From UBA2231 sp964415175 (GTDB lineage: Bacteria; Elusimicrobiota; Elusimicrobia; Elusimicrobiales; UBA9959), in assembly GCA_964415175.1 (NCBI GenBank), contig CAYPYG010000005.1, forward strand, positions 1 to 64,000: a stretch of 64,000 bases of DNA, in the 5' to 3' direction. Under the pieces are notes generated by a model that was not told the origin of the DNA, made no database searches, and saw nothing but the letters and a program-made list of their open reading frames with translations. The stretch's first letter is position 1. The number at the start of each line of letters is the position of its first letter. Positions 34,400 to 42,508 of this stretch are shown piece by piece. A program made the position numbers and the translations under genes.

Positions 34400-35967
34400 C
34401 AAGCCCGCCTCCCGCGCAGGCCCAGCAGTTCGCGGGGGCCGCCCGCGCCGAGCGCGCGCAGCAGGAGGAAGTAAAGGCCCGCCCCGGCCGGCACCAGCGC
34501 CAGGACCGCCGCCGCTGGCGGCAGGCCGGACATGAGCCGCGCGCCGGCGGAGCAGGCCGCGCCCATCGCCGCGGCGGCGGCCAGCGTTCTGGCGACGAAA
34601 AGTCCGAGCCCCGGGGAGAAAGCGCCCGGTACCCTGCGCGCCAGCAGGACGGCGAAAACCGCTCCCGCCGCGAGGGAACTGGCGGAAGTGGCCAGCGTCA
34701 GCCCGGGAGCGCCGAGCGGCCCGGCCAGCAGCAGGCACAGTCCCGCGTTGAGGACCAGCTGCGCGCCGGCGACGGCCAGCGGGGTGGTCAGGTCCCCCAG
34801 GGCGTAGAAGACCGAGGACGCCAGTTTGTTGAGCGCGTAGCCGGCGAGCCCCGCGGAAAGGCAGGCCAGCACCGCGGCCGTCAGGGCGCTCATCTCGGGG
34901 GTGAACCTGCCGTGCTCGAAGAGCGCGCGGGTGACGGGCAGCGCCAGCGCGACGAGCCCCGCGGTGGAAGGGAAGATCACCAGCGCCGTCAGGCGGAAGG
35001 CCGAGTCCAGCGTGGAACGGAACCGCGCCGGGTCGCTCCGCAGCAGCCCGCCGGAGAGCGACGGGAGGGTCACCGCGGCGGACGCCGCGGCGAAAAGGGA
35101 AACGGGGAACTGCGTGAGCCTGGCGGCGTTATGTATCGCCGTTATCGAGCCGGGCTCCATGAAACTGGCGAAGAAGGCGTTGACCAGCAGGGACAACTGG
35201 TCCTGGGCGGCGGCCAGCAGCGCGGGGACCGCCAGTATCAGCAGTCTCAGGGCCGCGGGATCTCCCAGCGGGGAGGAGAAGCGCGGCCGGTATCCCGCCC
35301 GGACCGCCGCCGGCACCAGCAGGGCGCATTGCAGCAGCCCGGAAGCCGAGGCCGCTATGGCCAGGCCCGTCATTTTCTCTTCCATGCCGAACCCGTCGCC
35401 CAGCGGCGAAGCCGCCAGCCCCAGGTAGAGCAGCGATACTATCGAGAAGGACGCCGCCGCGGCCTGCGGCAGGAAGAAACGTTTTTCGGTGTTCAGGGCT
35501 CCCTGCAGCAGCGCCGAGGCCGCCACCAGCACGACATGCGGCAGCAGTACGGCGGTAAGCAGGACGGTCGTTCTCATCAGGAGCGGGTCCGAGGCGAACC
35601 CCCTGGCGGTCAGCAGCACCAGTTCTTCCCTGAAAAAGAAGGCCAGCAGGCCGAGCGCCGAGGCGGCCGTTATGGCCAGGGTCCAGGCCGAGGCGAAGAA
35701 CGCCGGCCCGCGGCCGGCCCCGCGCTCCGCGGCCAGGGCCGGCACGAAAGCCGCGTTGACGGACCCCTCGCCTACCGCGCGGCGGAAGATGTTGACCACC
35801 CTGAAAGCCGCGTAATAGGCGTCCGAGAGCCAGCCGGCGCCGAAAAAGGCCACCATCGCGGCGTCGCGGAGATAGCCGAAGACCTTGGAGACCAGCGAGC
35901 CGGAGGCGAACCTCAGGACCTGGCCGCCGAAAGAGCGGGAGGCGCCGGCGGTTGATTCAGCGGTCAT
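34399..35967 (-). CDS. murJ: lipid II flippase MurJ
   Basis: 522-aa polytopic MOP-superfamily protein with about 14 helices that flips lipid II for peptidoglycan synthesis. The N-terminus matches MurJ: SLVSKVFGYLRDAAMVAFFGAGWLSDAYYAAFRVVNIFRRAVGEGSVNAAFVP. The LGDLTTPLAVAG region in the later helices also fits. No Shine-Dalgarno is seen, and a TATTAT -10 box (35977 down to 35972) lies just upstream of the ATG, so the message may be leaderless. It is divergent from rpsT with only 23 bp between start codons; uvrC and ogt follow in the same operon. Confidence 0.94.
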   Translation of the reverse strand: MTAESTAGASRSFGGQVLRFASGSLVSKVFGYLRDAAMVAFFGAGWLSDAYYAAFRVVNIFRRAVGEGSVNAAFVPALAAERGAGRGPAFFASAWTLAITAASALGLLAFFFREELVLLTARGFASDPLLMRTTVLLTAVLLPHVVLVAASALLQGALNTEKRFFLPQAAAASFSIVSLLYLGLAASPLGDGFGMEEKMTGLAIAASASGLLQCALLVPAAVRAGYRPRFSSPLGDPAALRLLILAVPALLAAAQDQLSLLVNAFFASFMEPGSITAIHNAARLTQFPVSLFAAASAAVTLPSLSGGLLRSDPARFRSTLDSAFRLTALVIFPSTAGLVALALPVTRALFEHGRFTPEMSALTAAVLACLSAGLAGYALNKLASSVFYALGDLTTPLAVAGAQLVLNAGLCLLLAGPLGAPGLTLATSASSLAAGAVFAVLLARRVPGAFSPGLGLFVARTLAAAAAMGAACSAGARLMSGLPPAAAVLALVPAGAGLYFLLLRALGAGGPRELLGLRGRRA

Positions 35968-35981
35968 AAAAATAATAGACT
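35952..35981. promoter_or_regulatory. overlapping divergent promoters of rpsT (+) and murJ (-)
   Basis: Plus strand: TTGATT (35952-35957), 18 bp, TAGACT (35976-35981), with the start expected near 35988, three bases before the rpsT ATG. Minus strand: TATTAT at 35977-35972, with the start expected at or next to the murJ ATG (35967). The two -10 boxes overlap, so the promoters should compete, and the rpsT -35 lies inside the murJ coding start. Confidence 0.5.
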
Positions 35982-35990
35982 ATACGCCAT

Positions 35991-36281
35991 ATGGCTAAGT
36001 TAAAGACCGGCAGGCACACCAGTGCCATCAAAGCGTGGAGGCAGTCCGAGCGCCGCGCCGCCCGCAACAGGGGCGTTAAATCCAAGATCCACGACGTTTC
36101 CAGGGAGTTCAATGCCCTTACCGGCAAGAAGGACATTGAGGCCGCCCGGAAGCTTCTGCCCAAGGTGTATTCCCTTCTTGACAAAGCGGCCAAGAAAGGG
36201 ACCATACACTGGAAATCCGCGTCGCGCAAGAAGGCGAGGCTCGCCCAGCGCGTGCGCAAGATAGCGCAGAACCCGTCCTGA
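35991..36281 (+). CDS. rpsT: 30S ribosomal protein S20
   Basis: 96-aa small-subunit protein that binds 16S rRNA near its 5' end. Basic three-helix composition with typical S20 stretches: ARNRGVKSKIHDVSREFN, LLPKVYSLLDKAAKKGTIHWKSASRKKARLAQRV. The length is slightly above usual. No ribosome-binding site precedes the ATG, and the candidate promoter predicts almost no leader. A GC hairpin follows at 36300-36329 between rpsT and the convergent holA. Confidence 0.96.
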   Translation: MAKLKTGRHTSAIKAWRQSERRAARNRGVKSKIHDVSREFNALTGKKDIEAARKLLPKVYSLLDKAAKKGTIHWKSASRKKARLAQRVRKIAQNPS

Positions 36282-36299
36282 ACCTCGGACGCTCCGTCC

Positions 36300-36329
36300 G
36301 GCGCGCGCAGGGGAGACCCTCCGCGCGCC
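36300..36329. terminator. hairpin between convergent rpsT and holA
   Basis: GGCGCGCG / CGCGCGCC outer stem, one mismatch, then AGGG-GAGA-CCCT with a GNRA tetraloop. No T run follows on either strand, so it would act as a weak or factor-assisted bidirectional terminator. Confidence 0.45.
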
Positions 36330-36369
36330 GCGGTCATTTCCGCCGGCCGCGCCCGGAAAACGGACCGGT

Positions 36370-37347
36370 TCATCTAAGGATCGAATAAAACACGCCGCGC
36401 AGCACCAGCGCGGGGTCCCTGCCCGACGACGATTTCAGCAGCGTTTCCGCTTCCAGGCAGAGCCGCAGCGCCTCGGCCAGCTTCTCCTCGCTGTAGAGGC
36501 GGGCCGCCGAGGACATCGCGCGCATGTACCCGCCGCCGCTCCACCCGCCGTACTGTCCCGTGCCCTGCTTCTTGAAGCGCAGCAGTCTTTCCAGCGAGCC
36601 CGAGACCCTGTAAAGTATGCCCAGCGGCTCCTCGCCGTCGGCCAGCATCCTGTCGAGGATGCCGGCCGAACCGGCGCGGTCGCGTTCCATCAGCGCGTTC
36701 GAGAGTTCGAAAGGACCCAGTTCCCGCGAGAACCCGGCCGATTCCGCCACGTCCTCTTCCGTGATACGGCCCTTGCTGCCGTGGCGCAGCAGCGCCAGCT
36801 TCTCCGCCTCCTGGCGCAGGGCCAGAGAGTCGGTGCCGGCCAGTTCGACCATCATGGCCGCGGCTTCGCGCGAGACGGTCAGCCCGTCGCGCTGCAGCAT
36901 GGCGGCGAAGAAGGCCTCGGCCTCGGCCGGGAAGAGCGGCTTGAAGGACGCGGCCGCGCCGGCCCTGGAGCAGGGGTCGTAGAGCGGGTCGGCCTTGTCC
37001 TGCTTCCTGTCGGAAATTATGACCAGCGAGGCGTCGGGATTGGGGGAAGAAAGGTACTCGAGTATGCCTTCCAGCTCCTCGGAGTTGGCCTTCTCGGCGG
37101 CGCGCAGCACCACCAGCCGCCGGGCGGCGGCCATCGGCGGCGTCATGGCCTGCAGTATGGCCTGGCGCGAACCGCCCTTGCCGGCCGGGAATTCCGAGAA
37201 ATTGAAGGCGTCGGGCTTGAGGCGCGAGAGCAGGAGCTCCATCGCCCTCTCCTTGAGGTACTTCTCCTCGCCGCAGAGGTAATAGACCGGGCGGAGGGCG
37301 CCGCTCTCCCATTCCGCTCTCAGCTGTTCCTGCGTAAGCGAAGGCAT
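36370..37347 (-). CDS. holA: DNA polymerase III subunit delta
   Basis: 325-aa clamp-loader subunit that binds and opens the beta clamp. Seen: RPVYYLCGEEKYLKERAMELL near the N-terminus (the HolA start pattern), SLVIISDRKQDKADPLY, TDSLALRQEAEKLALL, ITEEDVAESAG, and the C-terminal collar helices ending ALVLRGVFYSILR. It starts one base after lptE. The leuS-lptE-holA order with rpsT nearby matches Proteobacteria and other diderms. Together with dnaX and holB the window encodes the whole clamp loader core. Confidence 0.94.
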   Translation of the reverse strand: MPSLTQEQLRAEWESGALRPVYYLCGEEKYLKERAMELLLSRLKPDAFNFSEFPAGKGGSRQAILQAMTPPMAAARRLVVLRAAEKANSEELEGILEYLSSPNPDASLVIISDRKQDKADPLYDPCSRAGAAASFKPLFPAEAEAFFAAMLQRDGLTVSREAAAMMVELAGTDSLALRQEAEKLALLRHGSKGRITEEDVAESAGFSRELGPFELSNALMERDRAGSAGILDRMLADGEEPLGILYRVSGSLERLLRFKKQGTGQYGGWSGGGYMRAMSSAARLYSEEKLAEALRLCLEAETLLKSSSGRDPALVLRGVFYSILR

Positions 37348-37348
37348 A

Positions 37349-37924
37349 TCAGGGGGCTTTGGACGGCTCCGGTATGGCCCCGGGGACTTTCTTCTGCGAG
37401 GCGCTGCCCGCCGCGCCGAAGCCCTCCACCGTGCGCTTCACTATGTCCTTGGCGAGTATCTCCCAGAGGTATTCGCGGGCGCTTTCCTCGGTGAGCCCGC
37501 CGGGCAGCGTGGGCCCGGAATACATCTTGGTCGCCTGCATCGCCGGTTCCTCCCAGAGGTAGCGGTTGAGCGCGCGGTCGAGCAGGCGCACGTTCACCAG
37601 GACATTGAGCTTGTAGACGGTGGGCACCAGGTTCACGTCGTACTGTATCGGCGTGAGTATGTAATGGGTTATCTCCCCGACTATGACGCCCTCGGCGCCG
37701 CTCTCCTGCACCACGCCGTACTCGCCGTTCTTGAGGAACTCGTCTATGGTCTTGAGCGTCAGTTTCTCCTCGAGGCCGAACTGCTGCGTCCTGTTGACGA
37801 AAGGCCGTACCGCTATGCGCTTGATATGCTGCGGCAGCTTCTGTTCGGCCGGCCGGTAGACCACGTCGGGCCCGCCGGCGCAGGCCGAGAGCAGGAACGC
37901 GGACGCTATGGCTAATTTTTTCAT
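37349..37924 (-). CDS. lptE: LptE-like LPS-assembly lipoprotein
   Basis: 191 aa. A lipoprotein signal (MKKLAIASAFLLSACAGG) has its lipobox Cys at residue 15. The mature part has the LptE/LptE-like pattern: HIKRIAVRPFVNRTQQFGLEEKLTLKTIDEFL, a GAEGVIVGEITHYILTPIQYD strand region, and LWEEPAM with SAREYLWEILAKDIVKRTVEG. LptE plugs the LptD barrel that exports LPS to the outer surface. The order leuS-lptE-holA supports the call. The N-terminus is 30 bp downstream of leuS. Confidence 0.85.
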   Translation of the reverse strand: MKKLAIASAFLLSACAGGPDVVYRPAEQKLPQHIKRIAVRPFVNRTQQFGLEEKLTLKTIDEFLKNGEYGVVQESGAEGVIVGEITHYILTPIQYDVNLVPTVYKLNVLVNVRLLDRALNRYLWEEPAMQATKMYSGPTLPGGLTEESAREYLWEILAKDIVKRTVEGFGAAGSASQKKVPGAIPEPSKAP

Positions 37925-37954
37925 GTTTCTCCCCTTGTATCCCCTGTTTTCCCT

Positions 37955-40471
37955 TTATTTGACGACTATGCTCACCAGGCGGCCCGGCACCACGATGGTC
38001 TTCACGATGGTCCTGCCGGCCGTATGCGCCGCCGCGGCCTCCAGGGCCAGGCGCTTGAGCTCGTCCTGGGACGTGGTCTCTTTCACGCGCAGCTTCTCCC
38101 GTATTTTTCCGTTTATCTGCACGGGTATCTCTATCGTGCGCGACGCTATGACCGACTTGTCCGCCTCCGGCCACGGCCGTTTCATCAGCGTCCCCTCCCC
38201 GCCGGAGACCTCCCACAGCTCGTCGGTTATATGCGGCGCGAAAGGGTGCAGCAGCGTGAGGAAGGTCTCGAAGTCTTCCCGCAGGGTCTCCTTCCGCTCG
38301 GTCAGGCGGTTGAGGTATACCATCAGCGCGGAGATGGCGGTGTTGAACTTGAGCGCCTCTATGTCGGAGCCGACCTTCTCTATGGTCTGGTGACGCAGGA
38401 TCAGGTCCTGTCCTTCCGCCGGCTTGTCCGTCAGCGAGCCGGCCCGCTCCAGGCCCCAGGCGTAGGCGCGCTTGAGGAAGCGGTAGACGCCCTCGATGCC
38501 GCGCACGTTCCAGGGCTTGGAATCCTCCAGCGGTCCCATGAACATCTCGTAGAGGCGGAAGGCGTCGGCCCCGTAGCGTTCCAGTACTTCGTCCGGGTTT
38601 ACCACGTTCTTTTTGGACTTGGACATCTTCTCTACGAAGGGCTTTATTGTCTCGCCTTCGGGCGTTTTAGCAGTGCCGTCCTCCGCGATATCGAGTTCCT
38701 TGTAGTTGCGGTAGGCGCCCTTGCCGTCGCGGTAGGCGTAGGAGAGTATCATGCCCTGGTGCACCATCTTTCTGAACGGTTCCTTCGTGGAAACATGGCC
38801 CAGGTCGAACAGTACCTTGTGCCAGAACCTGGCGTAAAGGAGGTGCAGGACGGCGTGTTCGGTGCCGCCTATGTATAGATCCACCGGCATCCAGGCCTTC
38901 TCCAGTTCCTTGTCGACGAAAGCCTTGTCGTTCTTAGGGTCTATGAAGCGCAGGTAGTACCAGCAGGAGCCGGCCCATTGCGGCATGGTGTTGGTCTCGC
39001 GCCTGGCGGGGCCGCCGCAGGACGGGCACCTGGTGTTGACCCAGCTGTCTATCGCGGCGAGGGGGGATTCGCCGGTCCCGGTGGGCTCGTACTTCTCCAC
39101 CTCGGGCAGCAGTACCGGCAGCTCGCTCTCCGGCACGGGTACGGTGCCGCACTTGGGACAGTGCACCAGCGGGAAAGGTTCTCCCCAGTAGCGCTGGCGG
39201 CAGAAAACCCAGTCGCGCAGTTTGAAATTGACCTTCGGTTCGCCTATCCCCTTCTCCTTGAGCCAGGAGGTGATCTTCTTCCTGGCCTCGGGGGTAGGCA
39301 GGCCGGTGATCACGCCGGAATTTATAGAGGTGCCGTCGCCGCAGAAGGCGCCCTCGCCTTTCCAGTCCGCGGGAGCTTTGAGGACCTCTATTATCTTCAG
39401 GCCGAACTTGACGGCGAATTCGTGGTCGCGGTCGTCATGGGCCGGCACGGCCATGATGGCGCCGGTGCCGTAGGTTATCAGGACATAGTCGGCGACCCAG
39501 ACCGGGATCTTCTCACCGTTGACCGGGTTGAGGGCGTAGGCGCCGGTGAAGACGCCGGTCTTTTCCTTGGCCAGCTCCGTGCGTTCCAGGTCGCTCTTGT
39601 TGGCGGCGGCGGCCACGTAGGCGTCGACGGCGGCCTTCTGCTCCGGCGTCGTTATCCTGGAGACGAAGGGATGCTCGGGCGCGAGCACCATATAGGTGGC
39701 CCCGTAAAGGGTGTCCGGGCGCGTAGTGAAGACGCGCAGCTTGCCGGCGCCGGGCACTTCGAAGTCCACCTCGGCGCCTTCGGAGCGGCCTATCCAGTTC
39801 TCCTGCATGAGGCGGGTGGAATGCGGCCAGTCTATCCCCTCCAGGTCGGCCAGCAGCCGGTCACCGTAAGCGGTGATCCTCAGCATCCACTGCTTGAGGT
39901 TTTTCTTCTCTATGGGCGTCTCGCAGCGGTCGCATTTGCCCTGGAAGACCTCCTCGTTGGCCAGGCCGGTCTTACATTTGGGGCACCAGTTAATGGGCCG
40001 GGTGTCCTCGTATGCCAGTCCTTTCTTGAACAGCTGCAGGAATACCCACTGCGTCCATTTGTAGTAAGCCGGGTCGGAGGTGTTGATCTCGCGGTCCCAG
40101 TCGTAACTAAAGCCGAGGGCCTGGATCTGCCGTTTGTAGGTGGCGCAGTTCTTTTCCGTGGTGACGCGCGGGTGCACGCCGGTGGAGATGGCGTAGTTCT
40201 CGGCCGGCAGGCCGAAGGCGTCCCAGCCCATAGGGTGCAGGACTTCGAAGCCTTTCATCCGCTTGTAGCGGCAGAGTATGTCGGTGGCCGTGTAGCCCTC
40301 GGGGTGGCCGACATGCAGGCCGTCGCCCGACGGGTAGGGGAACATGTCGAGGCAGTAGAATTTGGGTTTGCCTGGCAGGCGTTCCGTCCTGAAAGCGGCC
40401 ATTTCCTTCCAGCGCCGCTGCTGGCGGGCGTCTATCTCCTGGAAAGTCCTGGCGTTGGTCTCGGTATTCAC
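37955..40471 (-). CDS. leuS: leucyl-tRNA synthetase
   Basis: 838-aa class I synthetase. HIGH motif in YPSGDGLHVGHPEGYTATD (about residues 42-60), a CP1 editing domain with the conserved TRPDTLYGATYMVLAPEH, a zinc-finger-like segment CPKCKTGLANEEVFQGKCDRC, KMSKS within VEKMSKSKKNVVNPDE, and a C-terminal anticodon domain. The GTG start at 40471 overlaps the stop of the upstream gene (GTGA). The in-frame extension further upstream reads through that gene in another frame and is rejected. The window's only tRNA gene is also for Leu (58623-58706) but is not adjacent. Confidence 0.97.
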   Translation of the reverse strand: MNTETNARTFQEIDARQQRRWKEMAAFRTERLPGKPKFYCLDMFPYPSGDGLHVGHPEGYTATDILCRYKRMKGFEVLHPMGWDAFGLPAENYAISTGVHPRVTTEKNCATYKRQIQALGFSYDWDREINTSDPAYYKWTQWVFLQLFKKGLAYEDTRPINWCPKCKTGLANEEVFQGKCDRCETPIEKKNLKQWMLRITAYGDRLLADLEGIDWPHSTRLMQENWIGRSEGAEVDFEVPGAGKLRVFTTRPDTLYGATYMVLAPEHPFVSRITTPEQKAAVDAYVAAAANKSDLERTELAKEKTGVFTGAYALNPVNGEKIPVWVADYVLITYGTGAIMAVPAHDDRDHEFAVKFGLKIIEVLKAPADWKGEGAFCGDGTSINSGVITGLPTPEARKKITSWLKEKGIGEPKVNFKLRDWVFCRQRYWGEPFPLVHCPKCGTVPVPESELPVLLPEVEKYEPTGTGESPLAAIDSWVNTRCPSCGGPARRETNTMPQWAGSCWYYLRFIDPKNDKAFVDKELEKAWMPVDLYIGGTEHAVLHLLYARFWHKVLFDLGHVSTKEPFRKMVHQGMILSYAYRDGKGAYRNYKELDIAEDGTAKTPEGETIKPFVEKMSKSKKNVVNPDEVLERYGADAFRLYEMFMGPLEDSKPWNVRGIEGVYRFLKRAYAWGLERAGSLTDKPAEGQDLILRHQTIEKVGSDIEALKFNTAISALMVYLNRLTERKETLREDFETFLTLLHPFAPHITDELWEVSGGEGTLMKRPWPEADKSVIASRTIEIPVQINGKIREKLRVKETTSQDELKRLALEAAAAHTAGRTIVKTIVVPGRLVSIVVK

Positions 40472-41103
40472 TCTGATGCCTCCGTCGCGCCGGTCCGCGC
40501 CCGGTCGAAGATTATCAGCAGCCCGTCGGGCCGCGGCTCTATCCTGTATTTGTCCGGGTCGGCCCTTTCCGGTATGGGCAGGAGCTTGTCGAACTTCCTG
40601 GCCCTGGCCGGCGGGCGGCCGGGCGGTTGGAGTTTGAGCGGGGCCTGGTAGGTCATCTTTATGCGGCCCTTGTTGATGTCCAGGTTCAGGGAACCTTTGG
40701 CCAGCTGGGGGGAGCGCAGGACCACGGTTATCGTATCCTGCCCGTGCTCGACGTAAGGCTTGAGAGGGCCTTCTTCCAGCCTTTCGGAGGCCCAGCGGCG
40801 GTAGGAGTCGCGTATCTGCGCTCCTTCGCCCGCGAAGGTCTCGCTTACGCGCTGCTCGAAGGTCCTGATGTCGTCGAAAGGCCTTTTGGAGCCGCGGAAA
40901 AAACCGTCGTCGAAGATCTGGTCGAAGTCCAGGGGCGAGATGCGTTTCCTGGACCGCATCCTGGATCTGACGGCGGACATCACGGCGTCCATGGCCGGCC
41001 GCGTTACCGTGGCCGCCATCTCCTCGCAGGAGGGCTCCTCGGCCTTCTGGGCCCGCGCGGGAGAGCAAAGGAGGAGCGCCAGCAGCGGTATCAGCGCGTT
41101 CAT
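40468..41103 (-). CDS. exported small-heat-shock-like (alpha-crystallin-like) protein
   Basis: 211 aa with a Sec signal peptide (MNALIPLLALLLCSPARAQ). The middle (FFRGSKRPFDDIRTFEQRV) and the beta-rich part (VEHGQDTITVVLRSPQLAKGSL, INKGRIKMTYQAP, YRIEPRPDGLLIIF) resemble an alpha-crystallin domain with its N-terminal region, here targeted to the periplasm. The match is by pattern and should be checked. It overlaps leuS by 4 bp. No ribosome site is seen; TAAAAT at 41116-41111 places the expected start at about the ATG, so a leaderless mRNA is possible. Alternatively an unrelated beta-sandwich protein. Confidence 0.55.
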   Translation of the reverse strand: MNALIPLLALLLCSPARAQKAEEPSCEEMAATVTRPAMDAVMSAVRSRMRSRKRISPLDFDQIFDDGFFRGSKRPFDDIRTFEQRVSETFAGEGAQIRDSYRRWASERLEEGPLKPYVEHGQDTITVVLRSPQLAKGSLNLDINKGRIKMTYQAPLKLQPPGRPPARARKFDKLLPIPERADPDKYRIEPRPDGLLIIFDRARTGATEASE

Positions 41104-41135
41104 GGTATTTATTTTACAAAATAAGGGGGAGGGGC

Positions 41136-41561
41136 TCAGAGAACGGCGGCCAGCCGTTCCGCCCGGCGGTGCATGGCGGCCCGGCGGGCGGCGGTGTCGT
41201 CGTCCATGCCGGCCAGGTGCAGCGCCCCGTGCAGCGCGAGCAGCAGCAGTTCGCGTTGCAGCGGGTGGCCGAGCTCGCGGGCCTGCAGCCTGGCCTGGGG
41301 CAGGCAGACGAAGATGTCGCCGAAGGGAGCGCCGGGGGCGGGGCAGGGCGGGTAATTGAAGGCGATCACATCGGTCCGGTGCGACTTCCCGAGGAAAGCC
41401 TTGTTCAGGCGTATTATCTCCGGGCCGCCGACGAAGACCAGGTTGACCTCTCCCCGGGCGCGCGGCAGGGCCTTGCGTACGGCGCGGGCCAGCGGGGCGG
41501 ACCGGCGCTTCACCGCCGGGCCGGGGTCGGCCTTGAAAACGACGTTCACCGAAAGCTTCAC
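41136..41561 (-). CDS. ybeY: endoribonuclease YbeY
   Basis: Zinc-dependent RNase for 16S rRNA 3'-end maturation and ribosome quality control. The metal motif is intact: ALHGALHLAGMDDDTAARRAAMHRR (three His). RTDVIAFNYP and GDIFVCLPQA upstream are typical YbeY blocks. The GTG at 41561 overlaps the phoH stop (GTGA), the same coupling as leuS, and is preferred (141 aa). An ATG at 41585 would add eight residues (MGEGAPLR) and overlap phoH by 28 bp. The phoH-ybeY pair is a widespread conserved order. Confidence 0.92.
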   Translation of the reverse strand: MKLSVNVVFKADPGPAVKRRSAPLARAVRKALPRARGEVNLVFVGGPEIIRLNKAFLGKSHRTDVIAFNYPPCPAPGAPFGDIFVCLPQARLQARELGHPLQRELLLLALHGALHLAGMDDDTAARRAAMHRRAERLAAVL

Positions 41562-42508
41562 GCGGAGGGGTGCTCCTTCTCCCACTTCTCGTAGGCGGCC
41601 AGTATGGAGCGCACCAGCGGGTGGCGCACCACGTCGCCCGCGTCGAAGTCGACGAACCTCGCGCCGCGCACGTCCTTGAGGATCTCGCGCGCCAGCACCA
41701 GCCCCGAGCGGTTCTTTTCCTTCAGGTCTATCTGCGTGATGTCGCCGGTCACGGCGATCTTGGAGGCCGTTCCCATGCGGGTCAGGAACATCTTCATCTG
41801 CTCGGGCAGGGTGTTCTGCGCCTCGTCGAGGATTATGAAGGCCTTCTCGAGCGTGCGGCCGCGCATATAGGCCAGCGGCACGGTCTCGATGACCTCTTCC
41901 TGTCTCAGGTCGCGGAACTTCTCGGGTCCGAGCAGGGAATAGAAGGCGTCGTAGAGGGGCTTGAGATAGGGGTGCACTTTTTCGGAGACGTCGCCGGGCA
42001 GGAAGCCCAGCTTTTCCCCGGCCTCTACGATGGGACGGGTCAGTATGACGCGATGCACCTTGCCGGAGCGCAGCAGGCGGAGCGCGCAGGCCGCGGCGAG
42101 ATAGGTCTTGCCGGTGCCGGCGGGGCCGGTCGCCACCACCAGGTCGCTCTCCTCCATCGCGCGCACGTAGTCCGCCTGGTTGGCTCCGCGCGGGTAGACG
42201 GCTTCGCCGTCGGGTCCCACGAAGACGGCCCCGCCCGGCGCGCGTTTCTCCGAAGGGACTTTGAGGTCCTTCGGGGCTATGCGCGCCGCGGCGGAATCCT
42301 CCAGGACGGCCTTCAGCCGGGCCAGCGCCTTGTCCGCGGCGGAAGTGGAACCTTTGATCGTAAGGGTCGCGCTTTCGCTTTCGGGATGATGATGGACGAA
42401 GATGCGGACCTTGAGCTCCTTCTCCAGCCGCCGCAGGCTTTCGTCGGACGGGCCCAGGAGGTCCATTATCTCGTCGAGGTTCTTAAGCCTTAGTTTTTTC
42501 GAGGTCAT
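41558..42508 (-). CDS. PhoH family ATPase (PhoL type)
   Basis: 316 aa. A KH-like N-terminal RNA-binding segment (about 20-90) precedes the PhoH ATPase: GPAGTGKTYLAAACALRLL (Walker A), RPIVEAGEKLGFLPGD, the VHPYLKPLYDAFY region, and AFIILDEAQNTLPEQMKMFLTRMG (Walker B). PhoH proteins are RNA-linked ATPases or helicases whose function is tied to YbeY. The start overlaps the upstream GH57-like gene by 26 bp, and the end overlaps ybeY, so the three are translationally coupled. Confidence 0.93.
   Translation of the reverse strand: MTSKKLRLKNLDEIMDLLGPSDESLRRLEKELKVRIFVHHHPESESATLTIKGSTSAADKALARLKAVLEDSAAARIAPKDLKVPSEKRAPGGAVFVGPDGEAVYPRGANQADYVRAMEESDLVVATGPAGTGKTYLAAACALRLLRSGKVHRVILTRPIVEAGEKLGFLPGDVSEKVHPYLKPLYDAFYSLLGPEKFRDLRQEEVIETVPLAYMRGRTLEKAFIILDEAQNTLPEQMKMFLTRMGTASKIAVTGDITQIDLKEKNRSGLVLAREILKDVRGARFVDFDAGDVVRHPLVRSILAAYEKWEKEHPSA

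Noticed and set aside
37955..41068. leuS extended upstream to 1037 aa
   Set aside because: The added part is an off-frame reading of the exported protein gene; GTG 40471 with a 4-bp overlap gives a normal LeuRS.
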